A stretch of 64,000 nt of DNA from Helichrysum umbraculigerum (GCA_949592205.1 CATIUR010000001.1:238346750-238410749); one strand, 5' to 3'; counted from the first letter of the stretch, positions 33,766 to 46,341 are shown. Notes: generated by a model from the letters alone, not told the origin. Program-made: numbers and translations.

Positions 33766-35890
33766 ATGGTGAGGTCTATCTGTTCTGTATTGTAATATTA
33801 TCTAAACATATATAGATATCATGAATTAATTTACATTGACCTTTATTGCTAAGTCAATGTCAATATAATCTATAGATTTTACCTTAAAAAAATCGACAAT
33901 GACAGCTCTTAGGGCCTGTTAATAAAAAAGGGATAAGTGTCTAAAAATGTATCAAACTTTGTCAAAATCACTATTGTATGTACCAACTTTCAAAACCTCT
34001 ATTGTATGTATCCAACTTTCGATTATTGCTAATTGTATGTAATTTGACTGGTGTGTCATTGATATATAGTACCACGTGGCATTCACACAAAGCCCCACGT
34101 AGAAAAATTACCTACAATTAGCATAAATCAAAACTTGGATAAATACAATTGATGTTTTGAAAGTTGATATATACAATAAAGATTTTAACAAAGTTTGATA
34201 CATTTTCAAACATTTAGCCCATATAAAAATGTATATATATTGAAGCTAAAGTTTCATTATTTAATCAAAACTATAATTAACATCGAATGTTTGCATTTAA
34301 TTCATTTTGAAACATTAATTTTTGTGATATATTAATTATAATTTTTTATTTATCTAAAAAACTTTAAGTTTAATAAATAATAAATAACTTTTTTGTTATT
34401 TTAATATAAACGAAAACTATGTATTATTTAAAACCAAATATGTGAAAACTATGTATTATTTTAATATAAATAACATTAAGATGTGAAATCTTTTAATGCA
34501 ATGTTACTTACGTAGGATGGACTTTTTTGTTGTTTTTAATATAAACGAAAACTATGTATTATTTAATCAAATATGTGTTGTGTAGGGATCAATTTTAGTT
34601 AGTTACCACCTAACAAATAGATGTTATTCCCCTTTATTTACTTATGGATTTGAGCTTGAGGTCATTCTTGTTCTTTTGTCTTTACAGGAAGGTCGATTTG
34701 CTAAAACCTTAGGAATTCATATGTCAGCAGTCTCTAAATTGAAAACTGCAGACTACATGCCTTTCGAAATCCAAGGTGAGATCATGAAAAGGCTTCCTGT
34801 CAAATCGTTGATTCAATTCAGATTGGTTTCAAAACCATGGAAGTCTATGATCGATAGCTCCAAATTTATCGCTAATTACAGCACTCAGTCTGATCATCAT
34901 ATACTTGTAAGGAACACTATTTCACGATATAATTATGGACCGATTGGAAAATTTAAAGAATATGTTTCAATTGTGGACGATAATAGTTATTACAGACACG
35001 AGTTTCCCTTGATTGTCGTTACAACATTCGTTGAACTAGTTGGTATGCATCTACAAACACTAGGTAGCTCTGAAGGTGTGTTCTGCCTTCATGATATTCC
35101 TGGAATATTTAGTGATGATTGTGAAACGAAGAGGGTTGTTCTTTGGAATCCTACAATTAGAAAATCTGTCGACATTATCGTGCCTAATGTGTTGGAAAAT
35201 TTGAAATTTAAAACTGTTGTTGGATTTGGGGTTTGTCCTCACACTAGTGACCCTATGCTTGTCAAGATTGTTTGTATTCGCGATTTCGAATTCGATACAA
35301 AAATTTGCATCCCGCAAGTTGAGGTTTTTAGTTTAAGTTTAGGGGCTTGGAGGAGTTTGTCTATTAATCTGGCTCGTAAATCAATTGAAGTAATATGGAA
35401 TCAGGTAGTTATAGATAGGTTTATTTATTGGCTTGCTATTGATTGGACTAGCGTGGTCGGTGGATATAATTATTATAATTTGGTTTTGTCATTCGATATG
35501 ATATCCGAAGAATTTACAGAAATAAACCTCCCAGATAATTTGGTACTCCGAAATCACTGTCGTTTAGCTATATTTAAGTTAGGGATGTCTCTTGTTGTGC
35601 TTGAAACCAAGACACGGGATATCGATATGAAATAAGAACATTGTGTATGGAGGATGGAGAATGGTGTTCCAAACTCGTTTACAAAGCTATTCATCATTAA
35701 CGCACCAGGTGCATATGTAAGTAAGGTACTTGGATTTACGAAAAGTGGTGAAGCTATAATTAATGAACAAAATGCACTATTTGCTTATGATCGCGACACA
35801 AAGTGCTATTATGATATGAGGATTTATGGACGTGGAGTTCCACGGTTTGTGAGTTCATACATGGAAACACTACTTTTGCTTGACTACTAA
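33766..35890 (+). pseudogene. F-box protein with FBA-type domain, tandem copy 2, nonsense codon
   Basis: I place the start at ATG 33766-33768, followed at once by a GT donor. The intron (33769-34687) ends TTTACAG, and exon 2 begins GAAGGTCGA in frame. An internal Met at 34721 is an alternative start. The F-box reads YMPFEIQGEIMKRLPVKSLI with QFRLVSKPWKSMI, then FBA motifs VVLWNPTIRKSV, GFGVCPHTSDP and QVEVFSLSLGAWRSL. An in-frame TAA at 35633-35635 ends the protein at about 316 residues. Beyond it the same frame stays open to 35890 and ends in the conserved SSYMETLLLLDY. The truncated form keeps the F-box and most of FBA, so it might still be made. The intron holds a MITE (33930-34220). Confidence 0.8.
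33930..34220. mobile_element. Small MULE-type MITE in the intron of F-box copy 2
   Basis: This 291-bp element has ends GGGATAAGTGTCTAAAAATG and, from the other side, GGGCTAAATGTTTGAAAATG. Flanks AATAAAAAA (33921-33929) and ATATAAAAA (34221-34229) form an 8/9 match, the size of a Mutator duplication. The arm words (ATGTATCAAACTTTGTCAAAA, CTATTGTATGTATCC) are like those in the 22725-24398 element, so both belong to one family. Confidence 0.75.
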
Positions 35891-37512
35891 GTTTATAGTA
35901 TGTATTTGGACATCATTTGAGGACAAATATAACGGCACATTTCAAACCGTGGAGTTAACGACACTTTTGAAGCAAGCGAGGCATGGGCATTACATAGTAA
36001 GTCGTTGCTATTCTTAGCAGTGAGCTGAGATAATTGTTTTTGGCTTTCTGTTGTAGCCTGGTGTCTAGGTGCTTTTCTATTGGTCTTTTGTTATTGCACT
36101 CTAATGTAATATCTTGCCCGTAGCTCCTCGCTTGTTGGGCCGTATTATTGTTTGGTTCTATGAAATCCTCATATGAAATTGAAACAGATGCATTCTTTAG
36201 TTATTGCCCTGATAAAAAAAAGTCTACCTCTTATCATGGTTTTATGTATTTATTTTTGGTGTCAAGTTTGTTTAAATACATCTAAAAAGTACCAAGGTTT
36301 AAAATATGCAGTACACTGTAATACCAGGTAGTTACTGCAATCATGGTAACAATATTTCCATCAGGTAATAAGATCCTTATAAAGAGTGTGCCCATATGAC
36401 CCCATGCTACTACATGTTAATTATACCAAAGTTAATAACTATTTGGGATTAATACCGCTGCTATAAAACAGAGGCTGCATGTCAACTTGCAATGCTTACT
36501 ATATATGTATACAGCTTCCGTAATGTAAGCAATCGATAATACACAACCACATACGTGCGTTGAAACACAAACACATATAACCACTGAACATGCCAAACCA
36601 AATGGGTTCGTGAAATGATCCCAAAAAATGGAATACAATGATATATACAAACTATGGCAGAGATAAAACTTGAAATGTTGAAATTAAAATCGTCATTAAA
36701 ATAGAATAAATTCAAAACTTGTAATGTTAAACCTATGTTTTTGATCACATCCGATATAACTTACAAATTGATTATCAGTTATGACTTATGACCTAGGAGT
36801 AAAAAAAAAAAAAGATAAAATAATCGTAAAATTTAAAATAAAATGTAAATTATCATCTTAAGAAACCTGACTCTTTTGATATACATCAAAGCTATAGATC
36901 GAAAGTAGGTAAAATTCATAAAAATCGGCACAAACTAATTTTTTAAAGATTTATTTATATTTAAACTAGCCCTTAAACCCGTGTATACACACGGGGTTAT
37001 GTAAGGTAAAATTAAAAAATTTTAGTATCGAATTTTTTGTTAAACATTAGTTAATTTTGTGATTAAAAGTAAGGATATAATTGAAAGAGGAGAAAAATAA
37101 ATTAATAATCCATATGCGATTGTTGGTAAGAAGAAAATAGAATAGCTACCATCCTATATTTAATTATTATTATTATTATTATTATTATAATTATAATTAT
37201 TATTATATTATTGAATTTGATTAGGATTAAATAATTTGGTAAAGTTAGACAATTTGAATTTGATTAGGATTAAGATTATGAAATAATTAATTATGATGTC
37301 ATCATTTTCCTAAATTTTAGCAATTTGATAGAATTAGACAATTTGATTGGCTAATTGAATATTTGATGATATCATCATGTGATTCTTATATATAATTTAT
37401 TTAAGATATTTAGCACCGTTTACTTATTTGGTGTTCGACTCAAACCCTAAATTTGAAGTTAGAAGAGATCAAGATTGTGTGATCGACTAAAGGTACAGTC
37501 AGCTACGAATTC
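35891..37512. other. Spacer between F-box copies 2 and 3
   Basis: It begins with the duplicated 3' UTR-like segment. A perfect short hairpin CCCGTGTATACACACGGGG lies at 36978-36996, and an (ATT)n/(TTA)n microsatellite at about 37162-37213. The final about 90 bases (CAAACCCTAAATTTGAAGTTAG...) match the leader of copy 2. No gene is seen. Confidence 0.65.
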
Positions 37513-39002
37513 ATGGTGACATTTTTCTGTTCTGTATTTCTATAGTTTGTTACTTATTGATCAATTTTTGTTATGTACAGATCATCTTGAAAGGATATAT
37601 AGTTTTTATTTTAATACAAGTTAAACAGTTGATAGTATGTTTAACAAATCATCTTTCAGGATGGATTTTTTTCTTTTCTTTCAATCCGATTCTTTTCCTC
37701 TTGTTTTAAACTCGAGAAAACCAGTGTTAATATAAGTAAAACAGTTTGATAGTACGTAATAGTTATATCACATATAGATATCTAAGCTTGCAGCTACTCG
37801 TGATGTTTTGATCTTTACAGGAAGGTCAAGTTGCTAAAACTTTAGAAATTCGTTTTGCAGCAATCCAGAAATTCGAAATGGCAGACTACATACCTTTCGA
37901 AATCCAAGCAGAAATCATGAAAAAACTTCCTGTGAAATCATTGATTAGATTCAGATCCGTTTCAAAACCATGGAAGTTTCTAATTGATAGCTCTAAGTTC
38001 ATTGCTGGTCATCATGTCTGCCACACTGAGCCGCAACATCTACTTGTAAGTTACGTCGATCCCGATGATTATAAGCAAAAATATGTTTCAATTGTCGATG
38101 ATAATGATAGTTTTCTTGAACACAAGTTTTCCCTGACTGTTCCCATCTATATTAAAGACCTTAACGAAGTAAGTATAGTCGGTAGCTCTCGTGGGTTGAT
38201 CTGCATCTTCGGTTCTGTGAAAAGAAGTGTTTCCGGAACGAAAATGGCTGTCATTTGGAATCCTTCAATTAGAAAATCAGTTGCTATTGTTGTGCCTAAT
38301 GTATTAAATACTATTGATGTTAGGACCATTGTTGGTTTTGGGGTTTGTCCTCACACAAGTGACCCTAAGCTTGTCAAGATAACACAAACAAATGACATCC
38401 CTCGGCAAGTTGAAGTTTTTACATTAAGCTCGGGGGCTTGGAGAATCTTATCCACCAATTTGACTCATAAATCAATTGTTTTGACAAGGAATCAAGTAGT
38501 AATAGATGGGTTTATTTATTGGCATGCATATCGTTGGGAATTATTGGCTAATACGTATGTTTATCGTGAACGGATTATATCATTTGATATCACAAGTGAA
38601 GAATTCACGGAAATAAATCTCCCCGATAGTGTACTACTCGCAAGTAATTCGAAAATAGTTGTATCTAAGCTTATGGAGTCTCTTGTTGTGCTCAAATCTG
38701 TAATAGAGGGTGATAAAGAAGTTTACGGTTTATGGACGATGGAGCACGGTTTTACGAAATCATTTACTAAGTTGCTCACCATTAACCCACCAGATGTGAT
38801 AACAAAAAAAGTAGTTGGATTTAGGAAGAATGGTGAACCTTTAATTGAAGTCTTAACTGATCCTAATTCGTATTGGAACACAAGTACACTTAAGGTTTAT
38901 GAACCCTACTCGGACTACACGTATAGTATTGGGATTATAGCAACACCATATTCGTTGCTTGCGAGTTCATACATGGAAACACTACTTTTGCTTGATTACT
39001 GA
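37513..39002 (+). CDS. F-box protein with FBA-type interaction domain, tandem copy 3, intact
   Basis: This is a likely SCF ubiquitin ligase substrate receptor; the target is unknown. ATG 37513-37515 is followed by a GT donor, an intron to 37820 (ending TTTACAG), and exon 2 from 37821, whose frame runs without a stop to 39002. This gives 394 residues. If the internal ATG at 37878 is used instead, the product is 374. The F-box near the N-terminus reads YIPFEIQAEIMKKLPVKSLI then RFRSVSKPWKFLI. FBA-type motifs follow: MAVIWNPSIRKSV, GFGVCPHTSDPKLVK, QVEVFTLSSGAWRIL, QVVIDGFIYWHA and EEFTEINLPDS. The C-terminus is SSYMETLLLLDY. It is the only undamaged member of the three-gene array and may compensate for the others. 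Confidence 0.85.
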
Positions 39003-39956
39003 GATAGTTGTATTCACTTCGACATAAATCGGTGACAAATGAAGATAATGGAAAGCTTGCAGAGTGCTGTTATAGAGTAGATTAGTTGAAGACTTGAAGT
39101 AACTTGGATGCATTACACTTATATTGATGCTTATGTTAGCAGTGAGATTAAAAGTTCCAACCTGTATTGATGCTATTTTCGTAGTACAAGATGATCTGTG
39201 TTGTCTATTGAAGAGAATACAATCTGGTAATTGAAGTAGGAAAAACATTTACTTTGAGTAGTAATGCTTGAAATTTTCTAATATTTCCAGACTCTTTTGG
39301 TTTTAGTTCAGATCTTTTTCTAATATAAGTTGTATGAAATTGTGGATATCTAACAGTCACTCTGTATCTTAGTAAATTTAATAAGTGTGCCTAATGGACT
39401 ATTTGTGCTACCAATTAAGTTAAATTTTCTCTACTGATAGCTCATGTATCAAACACTTTATTCTAAACTCTCTTACTAATTAGGAGTATTTGACTCCGAA
39501 GTAGGACTGATAGACAGAGGGTCTAATAAGATGCGTCTCATGTAGACTTATGTTATATATGCGTCATTTTGGTTTATATGATCAACGACTAGCTAGCTGA
39601 ACAAATCCGATCCCTGCTGCGTTTTGGAAAGAGCAGCAGGTGATTCCAGTTTTCTTGCTACTGTTCAGTATCATACTGATTAGCATCATATTGTTTGGAA
39701 ACTACTAATTGCTTTGTTGAGAATTTCATGAAATTTTATTTTATGCATGACACAATATATCGTAATTTGATTTTTTGTTTAGTAGTCTGAACGGATTAAT
39801 AGTCTTAGATTGTTATGACATCTTAAAAAAATTTCATTATGGGGATGGTGAAACTTTGGATATCTCCTATGTACATTTGGGATAAACCAGAGATCTTGTT
39901 TTGGCTTCACATATCTTGAAACTTGCAATTTTGTCCCATTTACTCGTAAGTGGGTC
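39003..39956. other. Downstream region of F-box copy 3
   Basis: The first about 100 bases resemble the 3' flank of the other copies. Then AT-rich sequence with no gene I can recognise. Confidence 0.55.
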
Positions 39957-40778
39957 TAGGCCTGTAAGCGAGCTGAACGTTCGACGAACTATTCGCGAAC
40001 CGTTCGACGGGAAGTTCGTTTATGTTCGTTCGTTTCGTTATATGAATAAACATGAACAAATTTTTACATTCGTTTAATTATATGAACGAACATGAACAGA
40101 TGTCTCGTTCGTTCATTTATGTTCGTGAACGTTCGATAACATGTTCGTGAACGTTCGGTTAATTGTTTGTTTGTTAACTAATAATTTAATTAAATTAAAA
40201 CATATTTGTATATCGTATTTTAATCTAAGCTAAATTCTAAATATAATATTATTAAATATTTAGAAATTTTCATATAATAATATTAAAAATTTCAATATTT
40301 TTACCTTACATTCTCTCTCATATTTCCCTCCGCTTCAAAGACACCTCTACTAGTTCGAGATCTTTTTCTCTTTCCTACAATCGGACCGAGCAAAATAGTT
40401 TATCTTCATACAAAATTGTGATCCACTTGGATGTCTTATAAAAGTTGTTAATATATTAGAATTAAACATCATATTGTGATCGTTTTGTAATGTTGAATAT
40501 CCATCGTAAATTTTCAAGTTATATAATATATATGTGTAGATGTGTGTGTATATATATGTTCTTTTGTGACTGTTGAGGTTCGTTTAAAGTATTAAAGAAG
40601 AAATACATCAAATTATGTATTTGTTTGTGTATGTTCGTTTGTGTTCGTGAACAATCAAATTTTCTTAGTGAACGAACATGAACAACAAAATATGTTCACT
40701 TATCCATTCGTGTTCGTTCGTTCGTCAAAACATTAATTAGTTGTAACACGAAAGTGGGTCGGTTCGTTTACAGGCCTA
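39957..40778. mobile_element. Non-autonomous hAT-type element with 8-bp target duplication
   Basis: The ends read TAGGCCTGTAAGCGAGC on the left and TTCGTTTACAGGCCTA on the right. A perfect 8-bp duplication AGTGGGTC lies at 39949-39956 and 40779-40786, the size typical of hAT transposition. The arms are dense in GTTCGTTCG, GAACGTTCG and TGAACGAACATGAAC, which makes large inverted repeats. There is no transposase. Confidence 0.88.
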
Positions 40779-41040
40779 AGTGGGTCGGTTCAGGACTTCG
40801 AATAAAGTCTTCTTTAATTAGTTGTAACACGAAAATGGATACTTATTTTGAACGACTCAAAATAACAATGTGGATTCTTGTAGTGAGACGAAGGTAGCAT
40901 TATTTATTACCTTTGTGTAAAACTATGAAAACGAAGGTAAAGTATTGGTTCAATACTTCAATTCAATTCAAAAATCATGTACAAACATGTTAAGGAACTA
41001 CTCCGAAGATCTAAATTGTTAGATTTAATATGATGTGTAA

Positions 41041-41672
41041 GAGCACACGGTCCACATACATGTGGCATCGCCGTTCAAGGGCGAGAACACCATGCGACGG
41101 CGTTCTGCCGCACCGTGCCGGCGTTCTCGCCGGTGTTCTTCTCACCGTTCTAATGCCAGCGTCCAGATAGGAACGTAGCTCCATTTCAACGTTCAACTTT
41201 TTTTTTTGTTTTCTTGTTTCTTTTTCAGTTTTGTCACGAGTTTGCATAAAAAAAAACTTGTCGTTTTTGTCACTGAGTGTTTTCTTTTTTCTTCTTTCGT
41301 TTTGTCACCTTTCTTTTTTTGTCACGAGTTTACTTCTTTCAGTTTTCTTCTTTCTAAATTATTGTTTCCTTTATTTATATATATATATATATATATATAG
41401 TATATATATAGTATCTACATGCATGCAGATTCAATTAAAAAAATAACTACATGCAAAAACTTGATTCACATTCAAGTACTACATTCCTATATTTATATAT
41501 ATATATATAATTTATACAATTATCTTTATTAAAAATCAAATAAAACAAATAATAAAAAACTCCAGAACACTGTCAAGAACACTGTGATTTCAGTTTCACC
41601 ACACCACAGAATCCTCACTTTCAATATTCTCCAGAACACTGTCCAGAACACCGTTCCCCACACCCTGTACTC
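41041..41672. mobile_element. Tourist/Harbinger-like MITE (tentative)
   Basis: The ends GAGCACACGGT and, from the other side, GAGTACAGGGT form an imperfect terminal repeat flanked by TAA on both sides (41038-41040, 41673-41675). Words such as AGAACACTGT and GGTGTTCTTCTC on opposite sides suggest longer diverged arms. The left part is GC-rich (41060-41150). (TA)n tracts lie at about 41376-41410 and 41500-41510. No coding capacity is seen. Confidence 0.5.
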
Positions 41673-41675
41673 TAA

Positions 41676-42979
41676 TAAGCAACAGAATATGTAGCAATAA
41701 ATTTTGTTGTTGATATAGTGTTTTTTTAGATAATATATTTATATGACAGCGACAAGGTACCTGTATTAAAATACACATTCAATAAGTTGCATGATTTTAG
41801 ATAAGTATAAAAGAACGAAATTATCTATTTTTATGAAAAGACAGTTGGATAAGTAAAAAAGGACAAAAACGTTCCGAAGCTATTTTGTAAACTTTATTAT
41901 TGCTACTATAATATATTTTTGTTTTGAAAAATAAAATAAGGATTTCTCTAATGGCAGCTCAAACGATTATTACATAAATGATGGCATATTAAGATCAGTG
42001 GGTGTCGTTATTAAAAAGTTATTGACGTGGTTATCATCATTCTACAACAAAATGATACTTGTCCAAATCTGTTAAACATGATCGCTACATCTTATAAGCA
42101 TGTCTAGATGTTATCAAGTCTTATTTAAGTTGACTACATTATTTACCTCTCAAATAGTTAGTTAATGACTCAACTCTTAAGGATTGCAATGTCAAAATAC
42201 TTTTTTGTTTAAATTATTTGAAAATATCCATAAATTTAATCATCATTCCATCTATAATGCTATTGACCCATTTGAAATTATTGCCACTTGGGCAGTTCAA
42301 TTTGACCCTTATTTACACTTAACCACCCTCAACTTATAAAAAATGATAAATAATAACACCATTTATCACCCACACCCCACCACATATGGCGGCTATTTGC
42401 TTCTACCAGATTACCACTCTTTTTATCGAAAAGCGATTACGGGGTATCACCACCGTCACTGTCACCATCTCCTTCTTTGAATGCCCAAGTTGACTGTCAT
42501 AACGTTACTCCTAAAGACTTAAAGTTGTCGTTATCATTTTTATTTTTTAATATTAAAATAACAAAAAGTTGAAACAAATAATGAAAAATATTAAAGGAAT
42601 TCAGATCATATCCAGTGTAAATTGATTAAAATAGTGTATAAAAAACTTTATAACTAAAATTACTTAACAATGAATTGTTACATGAAAGAAAAATAGAAAC
42701 ATAAAGTAACACAGTAAAATGTATTTCTATTTTCTCACTCTAATATAATACGGAATGATGTAATTACAGTAAAATGATTAACTTACCGTTAATCATTCCA
42801 CTTATAACGGCACGGAGCCACGGACACAACATCCCACTTGGACACTTGGACCTCTGTAATTACAGATAACTACCTTACACTTACAACATATTTACAAATC
42901 ACACCCTAGACTTTACCTCCTTATTTCTCGGCCACATTTATACAGTCCACACTCAACACCACCTTCACTTCCTAAATTC
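41676..42979. other. Upstream region of the TMK-like kinase gene
   Basis: No gene. The last about 80 bases are C- and A-rich. A TATA-like CATTTATACA lies near 42937, about 40 bases before the ATG, and may be too close unless the leader is very short. The true promoter cannot be fixed from sequence alone. Confidence 0.45.
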
Positions 42980-45900
42980 ATGGCAAAGCACAGCCGCCAC
43001 CTCCTCCGCCTCACCGCCATCCTCCTCCACCTCCTCATCACCGTCGCGGACGATGCCGCCGTAATGTTAAAACTCTACACCTCCATTTCACCTACACCGT
43101 CCACCTGGGAAACCACCACTAACTACTGTGAATGGCAAGGAATCGCATGTGATAATGAAAAACGAGTTACGGTAATCAACATTCCGGAGAAGTCACTCAT
43201 TGGAACCCTACCGGACGACATCAAAACTCTTACTCAGCTCAAAACCCTAGGTCTTCAACGGAACTCACTTTCCGGCGAGTTACCGAGTTTAGCTAATTTA
43301 TCATTACTTGAAGAAGTTTATCTTGACGGTAACAATTTTACTTCAATGTCTTCAGGTTTCTTTATCGGTTTGACGAATCTTAAAAGTTTTAGTATATCTG
43401 ATAATTTAGATCTGTCACCGTGGACTATACCAAATGATCTTGTTGATAGTACTAATTTGAAAACATTTGATGCCAGTAATGCGAATATATCCGGTTCGAT
43501 TCCGGATATTTTCGATAACTTCCCAAATTTGCAGGATGTTAGGTTATCTTATAATAACTTAACAGGAATTTTGCCTAGTAGTTTAGGTGGATCTGAGGTA
43601 ATGAATCTTTGGTTAAATAACCAGAAACAAGGACTTAGCGGAACGCTTGATGTTTTAGCAAACATGACTCAACTTAAGCAAGTTTGGTTACAAGCGAACG
43701 CATTCACCGGTGTGGTTCCGGATCTATCGCAATGTACCGATTTATTCGATTTGCAACTTAGGGATAATCAGTTAACGGGAGTATTGCCTAGGTCTTTAAT
43801 GTCTCTGCCTAATTTAGTTAATGTTACTTTACAAAATAATAAGTTGCAGGGTCCGTTACCTGTGTTTGGAAGTGGTGTGAAGTTTGAGTTAGGGTTGAGT
43901 ACTAATAGTTTTTGTTCATCTACTCCGGGAGATTGTGATCCGCAAGTGACGGCACTACTTGACATTGCCGGAGCGCTTGGGTATCCTATGTCGTTGGCGG
44001 AATCTTGGCGAGGGAATAATGCTTGTGAGGGTGGATGGAGTTTTGTTACTTGTGATTCGTCTGGAAAGATAACGGCCGTGAATTTTGGGAAACAGAAGTT
44101 TTCGGGTACTATTTCACCGTCTTTTGCAAATTTGACTTCGTTGAGGACTATATCGTTGAATGAGAACAATCTTGTTGGTTCTATTCCTGAGGTATTGGCG
44201 TCTTTGCCGGATCTTATACTTATTGATGTGTCAAACAATAATCTTTCGGGTCCTTTACCCGGATTCCCACCGAAAGTGAAGTTTTTACGTGATAACAATC
44301 TGTTATTAGGTCAAAACATTCCTAGTGGAAGTATAAATCCACCAGGTCCTACATCGAATTCTAGTGTTGCAGGTCAAAGCTCACCTGGGCGGTCAAAGGG
44401 GAATTCTAGTTCTGTTGGTATGATTCTTGGTATTGTGTTTAGTGTTCTTATTTTTGTTGGGATTGTGCTGTTTGTGTCTTACAAATGCTATATGAAGAAC
44501 AAATACCAAAAGTTTGGTAGGGTTGGAAGTCCAGAAACTGGTAAGGAGTTGGTAAAAGAGAGTGTAATTGGCAGTAGTTCAAATGGTTTTATAGTTCATA
44601 ATGAATTACAGAGTCAAAGTAGTGGAGATCATAGTGAGATGCCTGTTTTTGAAAGTGGTAATGTGATGATTTCCATTCAAGTGTTGAAACAAGTCACTAA
44701 TAATTTTAGTGACAAAAATGTGTTGGGAAGGGGTGGATTTGGAGTTGTTTATAAAGGTGAGTTACATGATGGCACTATGATTGCAGTCAAGAGGATGGAA
44801 TCTGGTGTGAAGGGAACAAAAGGGATCAATGAGTTCCAAGCGGAAATTGGAGTACTAACAAAAGTACGGCATAGACATCTTGTTGCTCTTCTGGGTTACT
44901 GTATTAATGATAACGAGAGGCTATTGGTGTATGAATACATGCCACAAGGTACTTTAAGTCAACATTTGTTTAACTGGAGAGAACATAAAAGCCCTCCTCT
45001 TAGTTGGAAACAACGGGTTTCAATTGCTTTAGATGTGGGACGAGGGGTTGAGTATTTGCATAGTTTGGCACAACAAAGCTTTATTCATCGAGATTTAAAG
45101 CCATCTAATATTCTTCTTGGTAATGACATGAGAGCAAAAGTTGCTGATTTTGGTTTGGTTAAGAATGCGCCTGATGGGAAGTACTCTGTTGAGACTAAAT
45201 TGGCAGGGACTTTTGGTTATCTGGCACCAGAGTATGCTGGTGAGAATTTCGACCTTCACTTTTACGATTCTGTTTTAGCAATTACAAATCTTATTATTAA
45301 AGGTGACAGTTTTGACTGATTTATTTATGAATGGGTCACTTTGGGTTGTGTTTCATCTCAAACGGGTCATTAAGTCTAATTTATATAATTTAGCCGAAAG
45401 GAGGAACTGGACAACTTGTCAAATATGTCAAACAGCTTGAAAGTCATTAAGTCTAATTTATAGTGCATACAACCTCTTAAATTGTTGTATACAAAGATTT
45501 AGGATACTAATGCAATGACCCAACCATGCACGTCCTTTTTCAACCTGATTAAATATTTTGGCCAAGTATCCTACAAAAAGACTCCCGAGAGCCAGAAGTA
45601 TAGACCCGTTTTTTGACCAGACTGAACATATTTTCTTCTTTTAATCTGCAAATTCTGCACCCCTTAGATTTTCTGATTTCATTTCTGATTGACTTTGTTA
45701 GAAAAACTTAATTTTAATACCTTTTGTTATTCATTGAACTAATGGTTTCCTTTGGATATTATCCAAACTCAAAGCTACTAATGAAGAACCAAAGCCTAAT
45801 AATGAATAAACTTCTCTTGTCTAAAACAGCTACCGGAAGGGTGACAACGAAGGTTGATGTTTTTGCATTTGGGGTAGTCTTAATGGAATTAATTACAGGC

Positions 45901-46341
45901 CGAAAAGCACTTGACGAAACTATGCCGGATGAGAGATGTCATTTGGTGACATGGTTCCGAAGAGTCCTTATCGCCAAAGAAAACATAGTCAAATCTATTG
46001 ACCAATTTCTTGATACCGACGATGAAGAAACCCTAGAAAGCATCTTTAAGGTGGCTGAACTGGCTGGCCACTGCACTGCACGTGAGCCATTTCAGAGACC
46101 CGACATGGGTCATGCAGTTAACGTGTTGGGTCCTCTTGTAGAGCAATGGAAACCTTCTCGACATGAAGAAGTAGAAGAAACTTATAGCCACAATATGAGC
46201 CTGCCTGAAGTTCTTCAAAGATGGCAAGCCGATGAGGGTACTTCGAGAATGTTTGATATGTCCTTTAGTGAAACTCAGTCAAGCATTCCGAGTAAACCTG
46301 CAGGATTTTCAGACACATTTAATTCAACAGATTGCCGGTAG
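42980..46341 (+). CDS. TMK: TMK-type leucine-rich repeat receptor-like kinase
   Basis: Two exons, 42980-45239 and 45830-46341, join within GCT (Ala) to give EYAATGRVTTK, the family's sequence. The protein has 923 residues, close to the about 940 of Arabidopsis TMK1. In order: signal peptide (about 1-24); Cys pair C50/C57; LRR block; a non-LRR gap with FCSSTPGDCDPQ; short second LRR block; Ser/Pro-rich juxtamembrane; a transmembrane helix (about 477-500); cytosolic kinase with GRGGFG (582-587), Lys604, HRDLKPSN (Asp705), DFG (723-725). All key catalytic residues are present, so it should be active. Known TMKs act at the plasma membrane in auxin-related signalling with ABP1/ABL co-receptors. 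The C-terminal tail QSSIPSKPAGFSDTFN is typical. Which TMK paralogue is not resolved. Confidence 0.93.
45240..45829 (+). other. Intron of the TMK-like gene
   Basis: This 590-base intron starts GTGAGAA and ends CTAAAACAG. Reading through it would give a truncated kinase that stops at 45319. The splice junction restores the conserved EYAATGRV segment exactly, which supports the placement. Confidence 0.9.

Noticed and set aside
37162..37213. CRISPR-like repeat array
   Set aside because: It is a simple ATT/TTA microsatellite in a plant genome with no spacer structure.
36978..37440. Helitron end suggested by the CCCGTGTATACACACGGGG hairpin
   Set aside because: I could not find a CTRR end after the hairpin or a matching TC start, so the hairpin alone is not enough.
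43768..44298. Minus-strand ORF of 176 codons inside the TMK gene
   Set aside because: It lies opposite a well-supported exon with LRR and transmembrane sequence; no domain is readable on the minus strand.
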